From assembly GCF_004358185.1 (NCBI RefSeq), contig NZ_SMUV01000064.1:85116-149115 (forward strand): 64,000 nt of DNA, given 5' to 3'. The notes beneath the pieces are model-generated. The model saw only the letters and a program-made list of their open reading frames with translations. It had not been told where the DNA came from and did no database searches. This DNA is from Antarcticimicrobium luteum (lineage in GTDB: Bacteria; Pseudomonadota; Alphaproteobacteria; Rhodobacterales; Rhodobacteraceae). Shown here piece by piece: positions 34,258 to 47,400 of the stretch (position 1 is its first letter; each line of letters begins with the position of its first letter). Both the position numbers and the translations under genes were made by a program.

Positions 34258-35033
34258 ATCAGCTCCTCCCGTTCGAGGATGCTGAACTTCTCGGCCAGCA
34301 CCCCCACCTCCTCGCGCAGCAGCGGCACCAACTCCTCTTCGATGCGCGCCGCGCTCATCCTGTCATTGATCGCCCCGATCCCCATCGCCGCCACCAGGCG
34401 TCCGGCGCGGGTGACGATCGGCAGGGCGATCGCGCTCATCCCCGGGATCACCAGGCTGGGGTTCAGGGCATAGCCACGGGTCTGGAAATCGGCGCAGCAT
34501 TGCTCGGCCAGTTCCGGGGACATGTTGAAATCGGACATCCAACGCTCGTTCGCCCTGGCCGCAGCCCTGCGCCTGGCCTCGGGGGTGCTGGCGTAAAGCG
34601 CCTGTCCGGTCGCCCCCACGCCCAGCGGCACCCGGTCGCCGGCGTCGATGGTGAGCGTGCGGATCGGAAAGGCCCCCAGTTCCCGGCAGACGCAGATCGA
34701 GGCGGCCCCCTCCGGCGCGGAGAGAAAGATCGTATCCTCCGACACCTCGGCCAGCCGCCGCATGCTGCGCCGGGCAAGTGCGGCCAGGTCGCTGCGGTTG
34801 GCGGTGCGCGCCAGCCGCGCCAGCGCGCTGCCCAGGTGATACTTGCGGCTGTCGGGATCCTGAAAGGCGTAGTGCACCTCCTGCAACGAGGCGAGCACGC
34901 GATGCGTCGTCGTCTTGGTGAACCCGGTGCGCGCCATGATCTCGGTCAGACTCGCGCCCAGCGGCGCCTCGGACAGCGCCGACAGAACCCTTTGGGCACG
35001 CGCAATTGAGCCGACCGGCATGATGGCGTTCAC
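34254..35033 (-). CDS. IclR-family regulator, first gene of the ThDP/TRAP operon
   Basis: 259-aa regulator. The N-terminal winged helix includes ARAQRVLSALSEAPLGASLTEIMARTGFTKTTTHRVLASLQ; the effector domain includes RRLAEVSEDTIFLSAPEGAASICVCRELG and GVGATGQALYAS. GTG 35033 was chosen because GGAGGGGAA lies directly before it; ATG 35021 is possible but 16 bases from that site. It overlaps the E1 alpha gene, so regulator and enzymes are made together. The AAGTTCC/GGAACTT inverted repeat just upstream is its likely operator. Confidence 0.88.
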   Translation of the reverse strand: MNAIMPVGSIARAQRVLSALSEAPLGASLTEIMARTGFTKTTTHRVLASLQEVHYAFQDPDSRKYHLGSALARLARTANRSDLAALARRSMRRLAEVSEDTIFLSAPEGAASICVCRELGAFPIRTLTIDAGDRVPLGVGATGQALYASTPEARRRAAARANERWMSDFNMSPELAEQCCADFQTRGYALNPSLVIPGMSAIALPIVTRAGRLVAAMGIGAINDRMSAARIEEELVPLLREEVGVLAEKFSILEREELI

Positions 35034-35045
35034 TTCCCCTCCCTC

Positions 35046-35066
35046 AAGTTCCTTTTTTCGGAACTT
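35046..35066. promoter_or_regulatory. Inverted repeat AAGTTCC-N7-GGAACTT, candidate IclR operator
   Basis: Perfect 7-bp arms (35046-35052 and 35060-35066) around TTTTTTC, 13 bp upstream of the iclR start in the 90-bp divergent region. A further GGAAC half-site is at 35081-35085. TTCC/GGAA inverted repeats are a usual form of IclR-family operators. It can serve both the operon and the divergent duplicated-domain gene. Confidence 0.65.
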
Positions 35067-35123
35067 ATAGGCCGGTATTAGGAACAGCTTGCCGGGGCCT
35101 GTCAAAGGAAATATTGCTTTCGC

Positions 35124-35951
35124 ATGACGTCAGATGTGCTCCTGCTCGACTCGATCACCGATGCCGGCCCCGCCGCCGGCGGCACGTCCGATACCGGCGC
35201 GCCCGGACGCATCGCCGTTTCGGGGTCGCATGGCGGGCTCTACGCGGCGGCGGTGGCCTCGCGCGCCGGACTGCGGGCGGTGGTTCTGAACGATGCCGGG
35301 CGCGGGTATCGGGATGCCGGCATCGCCGGGGTGGCGGCGCTGGCCGATGTAGGCATGGCCGCCTGCGCCGTGGACTGCATGAGCGCCGAAATCGGCTCGG
35401 CCCGCGATGCGCTGGAGAGCGGCGTGATCAGCTATGCCAATGCCCTGGCCGTGGCGCTGGGCGTGGCGCCGGGGCAGGGGGTGCGCATGGCGCTGGCCCA
35501 TTTGGCCGCCGCGCGGGTGCCGCGCGCCATGCTCGCCCCGGTGCCCGAGGCCCGCTGGAATGAAGATGTCGTGCCGGCGCGCCCGCCTGTTCTTTGCGTC
35601 GACAGCGCCTCGCTGATCGGGCAGCAGGACGCCGGGCGCGTCATCGTCACCGGCTCGCATGGCGGGCTGATCGGTGGCGATCCGGCCCGCGCCTGCAAGG
35701 CGGCGGCGCGGCTGGTCAGCTTTTCCGATGCGGGGCGGGGCAAAAACGATATTGGCCTGTCACGCCTTCCGGCGCTGGCCGCGCGGGGCATCGCGGCGGT
35801 GGCGCTCGATTGCGACAGTTGCGCCATCGGCAGCGCTGCCTCGGCGCTGGAGCGCGGGGTGATTTCTGCGGTCAACGATCCGGCCGCCGCGCTGGGTCTG
35901 GCGCCGGGCATGACCCTGCGCGCGGCGCTGGCGGTGCCCGGTTTGCTCTGA
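35124..35951 (+). CDS. Unrecognised protein made of two copies of one domain
   Basis: 275-aa protein I cannot assign. It is an internal duplication: residues about 4-124 and 155-268 align along their length. Shared blocks are VLLLDSIT / VLCVDSAS, GRIAVSGSHGGL / GRVIVTGSHGGL, LNDAGRG / FSDAGRG, VDCMSAEIGSA / LDCDSCAIGSA, LESGVIS / LERGVIS and the ending LGVAPG / LGLAPG. The conserved Asp, Ser, His and Cys in both halves suggest a catalytic or ligand-binding fold with a pseudo-twofold axis. No signal peptide or membrane helix is seen. It is divergent from the iclR/ThDP/TRAP operon and shares its control region, so it probably acts in the same pathway. AAGGA lies 14 bases before the ATG. Confidence 0.8.
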   Translation: MTSDVLLLDSITDAGPAAGGTSDTGAPGRIAVSGSHGGLYAAAVASRAGLRAVVLNDAGRGYRDAGIAGVAALADVGMAACAVDCMSAEIGSARDALESGVISYANALAVALGVAPGQGVRMALAHLAAARVPRAMLAPVPEARWNEDVVPARPPVLCVDSASLIGQQDAGRVIVTGSHGGLIGGDPARACKAAARLVSFSDAGRGKNDIGLSRLPALAARGIAAVALDCDSCAIGSAASALERGVISAVNDPAAALGLAPGMTLRAALAVPGLL

Positions 35952-35974
35952 CACCGGGGTTGGCCGGATGGAAA

Positions 35975-35998
35975 CGCCCGGCCGGGAAAGGCCGGGCG
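35975..35998. terminator. GC-rich hairpin between convergent genes
   Basis: Stem CGCCCGGCC / GGCCGGGCG with loop GGGAAA, between the ends of the duplicated-domain gene and the copper chaperone gene. It has no U-tract on either side, so a bidirectional role is possible but unproven. Confidence 0.5.
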
Positions 35999-36005
35999 CG
36001 CGCGC

Positions 36006-36203
36006 TCAGACGTCCGGCGTCGCCGGGTATCCCGCATGGGACATGGCGGCGGCAAGCTCCCCGCCGGCCAGAACGCTCTGCACCGAGACGGATCGCGCCG
36101 CGATGTCGCAAACCACCGTCGCGGCGGGATCCTGAGCCTTGATTGCGGTTTCGATCGTCGCGGTGCAATGGCCGCAACTCATGTCCGGGACCGTGAAGTT
36201 CAT
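36006..36203 (-). CDS. copZ: Copper chaperone, single heavy-metal-associated domain (CopZ-like)
   Basis: 65-aa HMA-domain protein starting MNFTVPDMSCGHCTATIETA. The CxxC pair in MSCGHC binds Cu(I), and the fold ends with AAAMSHAGYPA. It is predicted cytoplasmic and would deliver copper to the ATPase encoded divergently. The start ATG 36203 has AGGAAACGACAGC before it. The reading frame stays open far upstream through the copA gene on the opposite strand, but only these 65 codons make protein sense. Confidence 0.88.
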   Translation of the reverse strand: MNFTVPDMSCGHCTATIETAIKAQDPAATVVCDIAARSVSVQSVLAGGELAAAMSHAGYPATPDV

Positions 36204-36306
36204 GCTGTCGTTTCCTGTTTCGATTCGGGGCGGGGGCACGTTGCCCGGCTCCTCCACGGGAAGGTCAATCGCCGTCGGCGCGCCAAAGAAAGTTTCCGAT
36301 CGCCCC

Positions 36307-36337
36307 TTGACCCTCCAGTGACTGGAGGCCCTATCTG
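36307..36337 (+). promoter_or_regulatory. CueR-type promoter of copA
   Basis: TTGACC (36307-36312) and TATCTG (36332-36337) are separated by 19 bp, the overlong spacer typical of MerR-family-activated promoters. Within the spacer lies the palindrome CCTCCAG-TGA-CTGGAGG (36312-36328), close to known CueR operators. The cueR gene itself follows copA. Confidence 0.88.
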
Positions 36338-36377
36338 AGCTGCAGGACAGCAAGCCCATAAAAGGAGATCGGAGTCC

Positions 36378-38891
<2,514 letters not shown>

Positions 38892-38906
38892 AAAAGGAGA
38901 TCCACG

Positions 38907-39338
38907 ATGAATATCGGTGACGTATCCCGCCGCTCTGGCCTGCCGGCCAAGACCATCCGCTACTATGAGGAGATCGGCCTGATCTGCCCCGCCCGCAGCC
39001 CCAACGGCTATCGCAGTTTCCGCGAGAGCGACCTGCACATGTTGGCCTTTCTTGGCCGCGCCCGGGCACTGGGCTTTACCATCGGCGACTGTCGTGCGCT
39101 GCTGGCGCTATATGACAACGACAGCCGTGAAAGCGCCCAGGTCAAGCAGATCGCCGAGGATCACCTTGCCCGGATCGACACCAAGATCGCGCAGCTTCAG
39201 TCGATGCGCGCGACCCTGGCGCATCTGGTTTCCTGCTGTGCCGGCGACGACCGGCCGGATTGCCCGATCCTGGACGATCTGGGGGCTGGCAAGGGCGCAG
39301 CAGAGAGCGGCCAAGAGGCCGCGGCCGGAGGAAACTGA
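38907..39338 (+). CDS. cueR: Cu(I)-responsive MerR-family regulator CueR
   Basis: 143-aa activator. The MerR DNA-binding domain is at the start (MNIGDVSRRSGLPAKTIRYY, then GYRSFRESDLHML). A dimerisation helix follows, then the metal loop CCAGDDRPDCPI with Cys111 and Cys119 seven residues apart, as in E. coli CueR, which reads Cu(I), Ag(I) and Au(I). It lies 15 bp after copA, with AAAAAGGAG before the ATG, and so is induced with its own target. A Gly/Ala-rich tail follows the metal loop. Confidence 0.93.
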   Translation: MNIGDVSRRSGLPAKTIRYYEEIGLICPARSPNGYRSFRESDLHMLAFLGRARALGFTIGDCRALLALYDNDSRESAQVKQIAEDHLARIDTKIAQLQSMRATLAHLVSCCAGDDRPDCPILDDLGAGKGAAESGQEAAAGGN

Positions 39339-39425
39339 GCGCGCCGTTCACGCGCTCCGCCCGGCGCGGCCCTTCCTGCATCGGGACAAAGGCTGCGCCA
39401 GGGCGTTTCTTCACCGCCGGTACGC

Positions 39426-41792
39426 TCACTTTCTCCGCATCGCATCCTGCAAAGCCGCCCCCAACGCGCCGCCCTGTCCGCCGCCCTTCGGACCCGATGA
39501 CATCGGCCCGCGCGGCTTGCCCTTCTGTCCGCCCTTCGGACGCCGGTCGCCGTCCGCCCCGCGCGCGGCGCGGTCGGCCTTGGCGCTGGCGCCGCCGTCC
39601 TTGCGCATGGTCAGACCGATGCGCTTGCGCAGCACATCGACCTCCACCACCGTGACCTTGACCACCTGGCCGGCCTTGACCACCTCATGCGGATCCTTGA
39701 CGAAACGGTCGGCCAGCTGGCTCACATGGACCAGCCCGTCCTGATGCACGCCGATATCGACAAAGGCACCGAAGGCGGCGACGTTGGTCACCGTCCCCTC
39801 CAGCACCATGCCCGGTTTCAGATCGGTGATCGCCTCGACCCCATCGGCGAAACTGGCGGTCTTGAAGCTGGGGCGCGGATCGCGGCCCGGCTTTTCCAGC
39901 TCGCTGAAAATGTCCCGCACGGTGGGCAGGCCGAATGCGTCGTCCACGAACTGCTCGGCCCGCAATCCCTTGAGCGCGCCCTCGTGCCCCATGATCTGGC
40001 GGATGTCGCGGCCGCAGGCGGTGACGATCTTGCGGGCCACGCCATAGGCCTCGGGGTGCACGGAGGAGGCGTCGAGCGGTTCCTTGCCGTCGCGGATGCG
40101 CAGGAATCCCGCGCATTGCTCAAAGGCGCGGGGGCCCAGGCGCGCAACCTTCAACAGTTCCTTGCGGGAGGTGAAGGCGCCGTTGACGTCGCGGTGACTC
40201 ACCACAGCCTCGGCCAGCCCCGGCCCAAGGCCGGAGACATGCGACAGCAGCGGCGCCGAAGCGGTGTTCAGATCGACGCCGACGGCGTTCACCACATCCT
40301 CGATGACCGCTTCCAGCGATTTGCCCAGTTTGTGCTGATCGACGTCGTGCTGATACTGGCCCACCCCGATGCTTTTCGGTTCGATCTTGACCAGTTCGGC
40401 CAGCGGATCCTGCAGCCGCCGCGCGATCGACACCGCGCCGCGCAGGGACACATCCAGATCGGGGAATTCCCGCGCCGCCAGTTCCGAGGCGGAATAGACC
40501 GAGGCGCCGGCCTCGCTCACCACCACCTTGGTGGGTTTCTGCACGCCCTCGGGCAGCATCGCCAGGGTGTCGGTGACCAGGCGCTCGGTCTCCCGGCTGG
40601 CGGTGCCGTTGCCGATGGCGATCAGGTCCACCCCGTGCCGGGCGATCAGCCCCATGATCGCCGCCTGTGCGCCGCGCAGATCGTTCTTGGGTTGGAACGG
40701 ATAGAGCGTTTCGGTCGCCACCAGCTTGCCGGTGGCATCGACCACGGCGGCCTTGACGCCGGTGCGGATACCGGGATCGAGCCCCAGCGTCGGCCGCGCC
40801 CCGGCAGGCGCCGCGAACAGCAGATCCTTGAGGTTGCGGGCAAAGACCGCGATCGCCTCTTCCTGCGCCCGGGCGCGCAGATCGCCCATCAGATCGACCA
40901 TCATCGTCAGGCTGAGTTTCACCCGCCAGGTCCAGCCGGCGATCTTGCGCAGCCACTGATCGCCGGGTTGGTCGGTCCGGGTCTCAAGATAGGACGCCAC
41001 CAGCGCCTCGGCGCGCGCCGCGCCGGTCTCGGGATCGGGCGCGATATCCAGCGTCACCGCCCCCTCTTTCTGCGCCCGCAGCATCGCCAGCGCCCGGTGC
41101 GAGGGCACTTTGGACCACAGCTCGACATGATCGAAATAGTCGGAAAATTTCGCCCCCGCCTGCTCCTGCCCGGCGACCAGTTTCGAGGTCAGCCGCGCCT
41201 CGGCCTGCATGAAGGCGCGCAGATCGCCCAAGAGCGCGGCATTCTCGGCCAGCCCCTCGGCGATGATGTCGCGCGCCCCGTTCAGCGCGTCCTTCACCGT
41301 CGGCACCGCCTCGGTCAGATAGCCCGCCGCGAGTTGCTCGGGGTCCGCCGCGCGGTCGGCGCGGATCGCGTCGGCCAGCGGTTCCAGTCCGTTTTCGCGC
41401 GCGATCATCGCCTTGGTGCGCCGCTTGGGCTTGTAGGGCAGATAGATGTCCTCAAGCTGCGCCTTGGTTTCTGCGCCGGCGATGGATTTCGCCAGATCGG
41501 CGGTCAGCTTGCCCTGATCGCGGATCGAGCCCAGGATCGACTCGCGCCGCGCCTCCAGCTCGCGCAGATAGCCCAGCCGTTCCGACAGCGTGCGCAACTG
41601 GGTGTCGTCCAGCCCGCCGGTCGCCTCCTTGCGATAGCGCGCGACGAAGGGCACCGTCGATCCCTCGTCCAGCAGCTTCACGGCGGCGCCGACCTGCTCG
41701 GGGCGGGCGGCGATCTCGGAGGCGATGATGCGGGCGATGCGGGCGGCGGTCTGCGGTGCGGTCTGCTGCGCAGCTTGCGGGGCGGTGTCCAA
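39426..41792 (-). CDS. tex: Tex-family RNA-binding transcription accessory protein
   Basis: 788-aa cytoplasmic nucleic-acid-binding protein, normal Tex length. Order: Tex N-terminal helical region ([22 protein letters not shown]), the YqgF-like domain ([22 protein letters not shown]), HhH motifs ([32 protein letters not shown]), and a C-terminal S1 domain ([31 protein letters not shown]), then a basic Gly/Lys tail. The best start is TTG 41792 with GAGGAG seven bases before; the homologous N-terminus begins there and the longer frame is Gly-rich filler. Confidence 0.92.
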   Translation of the reverse strand: MDTAPQAAQQTAPQTAARIARIIASEIAARPEQVGAAVKLLDEGSTVPFVARYRKEATGGLDDTQLRTLSERLGYLRELEARRESILGSIRDQGKLTADLAKSIAGAETKAQLEDIYLPYKPKRRTKAMIARENGLEPLADAIRADRAADPEQLAAGYLTEAVPTVKDALNGARDIIAEGLAENAALLGDLRAFMQAEARLTSKLVAGQEQAGAKFSDYFDHVELWSKVPSHRALAMLRAQKEGAVTLDIAPDPETGAARAEALVASYLETRTDQPGDQWLRKIAGWTWRVKLSLTMMVDLMGDLRARAQEEAIAVFARNLKDLLFAAPAGARPTLGLDPGIRTGVKAAVVDATGKLVATETLYPFQPKNDLRGAQAAIMGLIARHGVDLIAIGNGTASRETERLVTDTLAMLPEGVQKPTKVVVSEAGASVYSASELAAREFPDLDVSLRGAVSIARRLQDPLAELVKIEPKSIGVGQYQHDVDQHKLGKSLEAVIEDVVNAVGVDLNTASAPLLSHVSGLGPGLAEAVVSHRDVNGAFTSRKELLKVARLGPRAFEQCAGFLRIRDGKEPLDASSVHPEAYGVARKIVTACGRDIRQIMGHEGALKGLRAEQFVDDAFGLPTVRDIFSELEKPGRDPRPSFKTASFADGVEAITDLKPGMVLEGTVTNVAAFGAFVDIGVHQDGLVHVSQLADRFVKDPHEVVKAGQVVKVTVVEVDVLRKRIGLTMRKDGGASAKADRAARGADGDRRPKGGQKGKPRGPMSSGPKGGGQGGALGAALQDAMRRK

Positions 41793-42123
41793 GGGCGGCT
41801 CCTCTGTCCTGGTCGGACAGCCTTTCTGCCCGCTTCCGGCGCCCCCGCCAAGGGCCGATTTCATCACCCGTCCGGGGCGGGGCAAACGGCGCCTGACCGG
41901 GCAGCGGGCGGGCGGGCCGCGATGTTTGCGCCAACTGGGGCAAATTGCGCGGGCGCTCTCGATTGATTACCCGCGCGCGGTGGTCTAGAGGGGGCGGGAA
42001 AGCCGGGCCACCGCGGCGTTCTGCGCCGCGACCCGCCCGCAGCCGTCCCGCCCCGGCGCGCGCCCGCGCGCCCGAAAATTTCAGATCCCACGCCACCAGA
42101 CAGGCAAAAAAGGTACGATACTC
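41793..42123. other. Divergent intergenic region between tex and icd
   Basis: 331 bp with promoters for both genes presumably inside. I see no extra ORF with a ribosome site, no clear palindrome and no riboswitch-like fold. An AT-richer patch (TCGATTGATTACC) at about 41960 is the only promoter-like stretch. Confidence 0.5.
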
Positions 42124-44337
<2,214 letters not shown>

Positions 44338-44361
44338 TCGCCGCGACAGACCGAAGATCAG

Positions 44362-44393
44362 ACGCCCGGGGCTGCAAAGCCCCGGGCGTTTTT
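44362..44393 (+). terminator. Rho-independent terminator of icd
   Basis: Perfect 10-bp GC stem (CGCCCGGGGC / GCCCCGGGCG), loop TGCAAA, then TTTTT, starting 24 bp after the icd stop. This is the clearest intrinsic terminator in the window. Confidence 0.93.
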
Positions 44394-44472
44394 CCTGGCG
44401 CGACGGAAACCCGGCGAAACGGGCAGTTTTGCATGGGGCGGACCCTCTGCCTTCGCCGGAGACGATCCCGGC

Positions 44473-47400
44473 TCAGACCAGAATATCGCCCGAGAGCTGA
44501 TCCAGCGTCACCTTGAGAACGGTCAGCACATCGCCGCCGCCAAAGTCGAAGACGACATCTCCCTTCACCTCCGTCCCCAGCGCCAGGATCTCGTCCAGGG
44601 TGCCCAGGCCGTTGATCTCAAGCGTATCGGCGTCGTCCCTGAAATCCCTGACCTTGTCCGCCCCCCCGCCTTTTGCGAACACGAAGCGGTCGTCGCCCTT
44701 CTGGCCGATCAGCACATCGTCGCCGCCGCCGCCCTCCAACACGTCATTGCCGCCGCCGCCTTTCAGAACATCGCTGCCGCCGCTGCCCGACAGCCGGTCC
44801 TTGCCGCCGCCGCCCAGCAGGGTATCGCTGCCGGACTGACCGCGCAGCACGTCCTTGCCGGCCCCGCCCGACAGGATGTCATCGCCGCCGCCGCCGGAGA
44901 GCCTGTCATTGCCGCCGCCGCCCAGCAGGGTGTCGCCGCCGCCCTGACCGAGCAGCCTGTCCTTGCCGGCCCCGCCGTTCAGGGTATCGCCGCCGCCGCC
45001 GCCGGAAATCCTGTCGTTGCCGCCATTGCCGTAGAATTCCGTCGCCTCGCCGTTGCCGAAGATCGTGTCATTGCCGGTGCTGCCGGCGATGATCTCGATC
45101 CCGTCGAAGACATCGGTGGCGGCCTCATAGCGGGTGATGACGCTGAATTCCTGCTCGCGCAGAAGATCGTCGGGCAGATAGCGCACCTCGGCCACGTCGT
45201 CGTGGCTGCGGGCAAAGACCGGCTCCAGCCGGAACAGCCGGTCCGGGGTGATCGGGTCTTCCTTTCGATAGAGGTCGTCGGACGGATCGTCGGTGCCACG
45301 GTCCAGCACCTGATAGGTATAGCGGGCTTCCGTGGTGCCGGTCTGGATCTTGTCGCCGGGCCTGCCCAGCGGATCGTCGATCTCGGTCAGCGAGTCCGTC
45401 CAGACCGCCCAGTCGAGGCCCACGCTGCTTTCGGTCTTGCCCGTGGTCTCGCCCTTGCGCGAACGCACGCCCGCCATGTGGACGGTGATGCCATAACTCA
45501 GGATGCTGTAGTCGAGGATGTCGCGCCCGGCGCCGCCATCGATCCGGTTCCGCCCGGCGCCGCCCGCGAACCAGTCGTCGCCGCCGTCGCCGTTCAGATC
45601 GTCGTCGCCCTCGCCGCCGAGCAGCACGTCGTCGCCGCCGCCGCCCCTGAGGATGTCGTCGCCGTCGCCGCCGACCAGCGCGTTGCCGCCGTCATCGCCG
45701 GTAAGCGTATCGTCCCAGTGGCTGCCGGTGAGGTTCTCGATGCCTTCCAGCGTGTCCTCGCCAGCCTTGCCGGTCGCAAGGTTGGCGTCCACCCCGGTGC
45801 CAAGCTCGATCAACTGCTCGGCGCCGCCCTTCGGGTGCAGCTGGAACAGCTTGTACGAGGCGGTGTCGATCCCCGCGCCGCCCTTCATCACATCGGCGCC
45901 GAGGCCGCCGTGCAGCGTGTCGTTGCCGTCCCCGCCCAGCAGCGTGTCGTCGCCATCGTTGCCGTAAAGGACGTCGGACCCGTCGCCGCCGTCCAGCGTG
46001 TCGTCGCCGTCCCAGCCGATCAGCACGTTGGCGCCGTCATCGCCGGTCAGGCTGTCCCCCGCCGCCGATCCGGTCAGGTTTTCTATCCCCGAGAAGGTAT
46101 CGCCGCGGCCGTCGCCGCCGCTGGCCTCGCCGGTCCTGAGGTTGGCCGTCACGCCGCCGTCGCTGTATTCATAGCTCAGCCCGTCGATGCCGCTTCCGCC
46201 CGAGAAGGTCTCGCGCACCACGCCGGCGATGAACTTGTCATAGCCGTTCTCGCCGAACAGCTGCGTCACCACATCGGCGTCATAGACGCCGCCGTTGCCA
46301 CGCGCCCGCGTCCCCAGGATGTCGTTGCCGTCGCCGCCATAGAGGATATCGCCCTTGACCTGGCCGCCAAAGATGACGTCGTCACCGCCGTTGCCGTAGA
46401 CGGTGATCGCCGAGTCCGGGCTGCCGACATAGAACACGTCGCGGTACTCGGACCCCTTGAACACCTCGAACTCGCCGATGCGGCCCTTGCCGCCCGGGGT
46501 CGGCAGGTTCGGGTCGGGAACCCGTTGCAGATAGTCGGGGTCATAGACCTGAACGGCGCTCAACGGGAATTTTCCGTAGGCGTCGCCATGCCCGGAATAG
46601 GTGTTCAGGACCACATGCCAGGAAAAATCGCTGCGGCTGAAATCGACCGTATCGATGCCCTCCAGCGGCGCCGAGCGGTTGTCGTCGCCAAAGATGTTGT
46701 CGCCGCCCAGCCCGTTGCTGCCCAGTACCGAAAGGGTGTCGTTGCCGGCCTCGCCCATCATGATCTCGGCGGCGTTGCTGGTTTCCAGGATGTCGTCGCC
46801 CTCGCCCGCATAGAAGGTCGAGCCACTGGAATAGGTGGTCCGGGTCGGATCGCCGGAGCCGCCGATCAGGTGATCGTCGCCGCCGCCGCCGTATATTTTC
46901 TGCGAATGACCATTGGCCGAATAGATCAGGTCATCGCCCTCGGTGCCGACGATTACATCCATGCCAAAGACCTCGTCCTGGCCGATATAGGTGCCGTCTG
47001 CCTGGTATTTGGTGACGTAGTTCTTGCCCGGCGTCTTGCTGTTGTAGACCAGCACGTAGCCCGGCAGATCGAGGTTTTCGCCCGTGTGGCCGGTGGTCTC
47101 GAAATCGTCGAGCCCGATGCGCACGAAGCGCAGGTCGATGGTGGGGGCCAGCCCATAGATCGCCTTCTGGAACCCGCCGGTGTCCGATCCATAGAAGGTA
47201 TCGTCGCCGAGGCTGCCGATGAACTGGTTGCTGCCGCCGCCGCCGTGCAGCACGTCGTCGCCGCGGTCTCCGTTCAGAACGTCGTCACCTTCGCCGCCGA
47301 ACAGCACGTCGTCGCCGCCCAGACCGCGGATCTGATCGTTGCCGTCGCCGCCGTCGATGGTGTTGGCCTTGGCGCTGCCCCAGAAATGATCGTCATGGTC

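Noticed and set aside
39687..41966. 759-codon plus-strand frame opposite tex
   Set aside because: Antisense shadow of a conserved Tex protein with clear YqgF, HhH and S1 domains.
44700..45020. Regular GCCGCCGCC-rich spacing that looks like a repeat array or CRISPR
   Set aside because: The periodicity is that of RTX nonapeptide codons; there are no conserved repeats with unique spacers.
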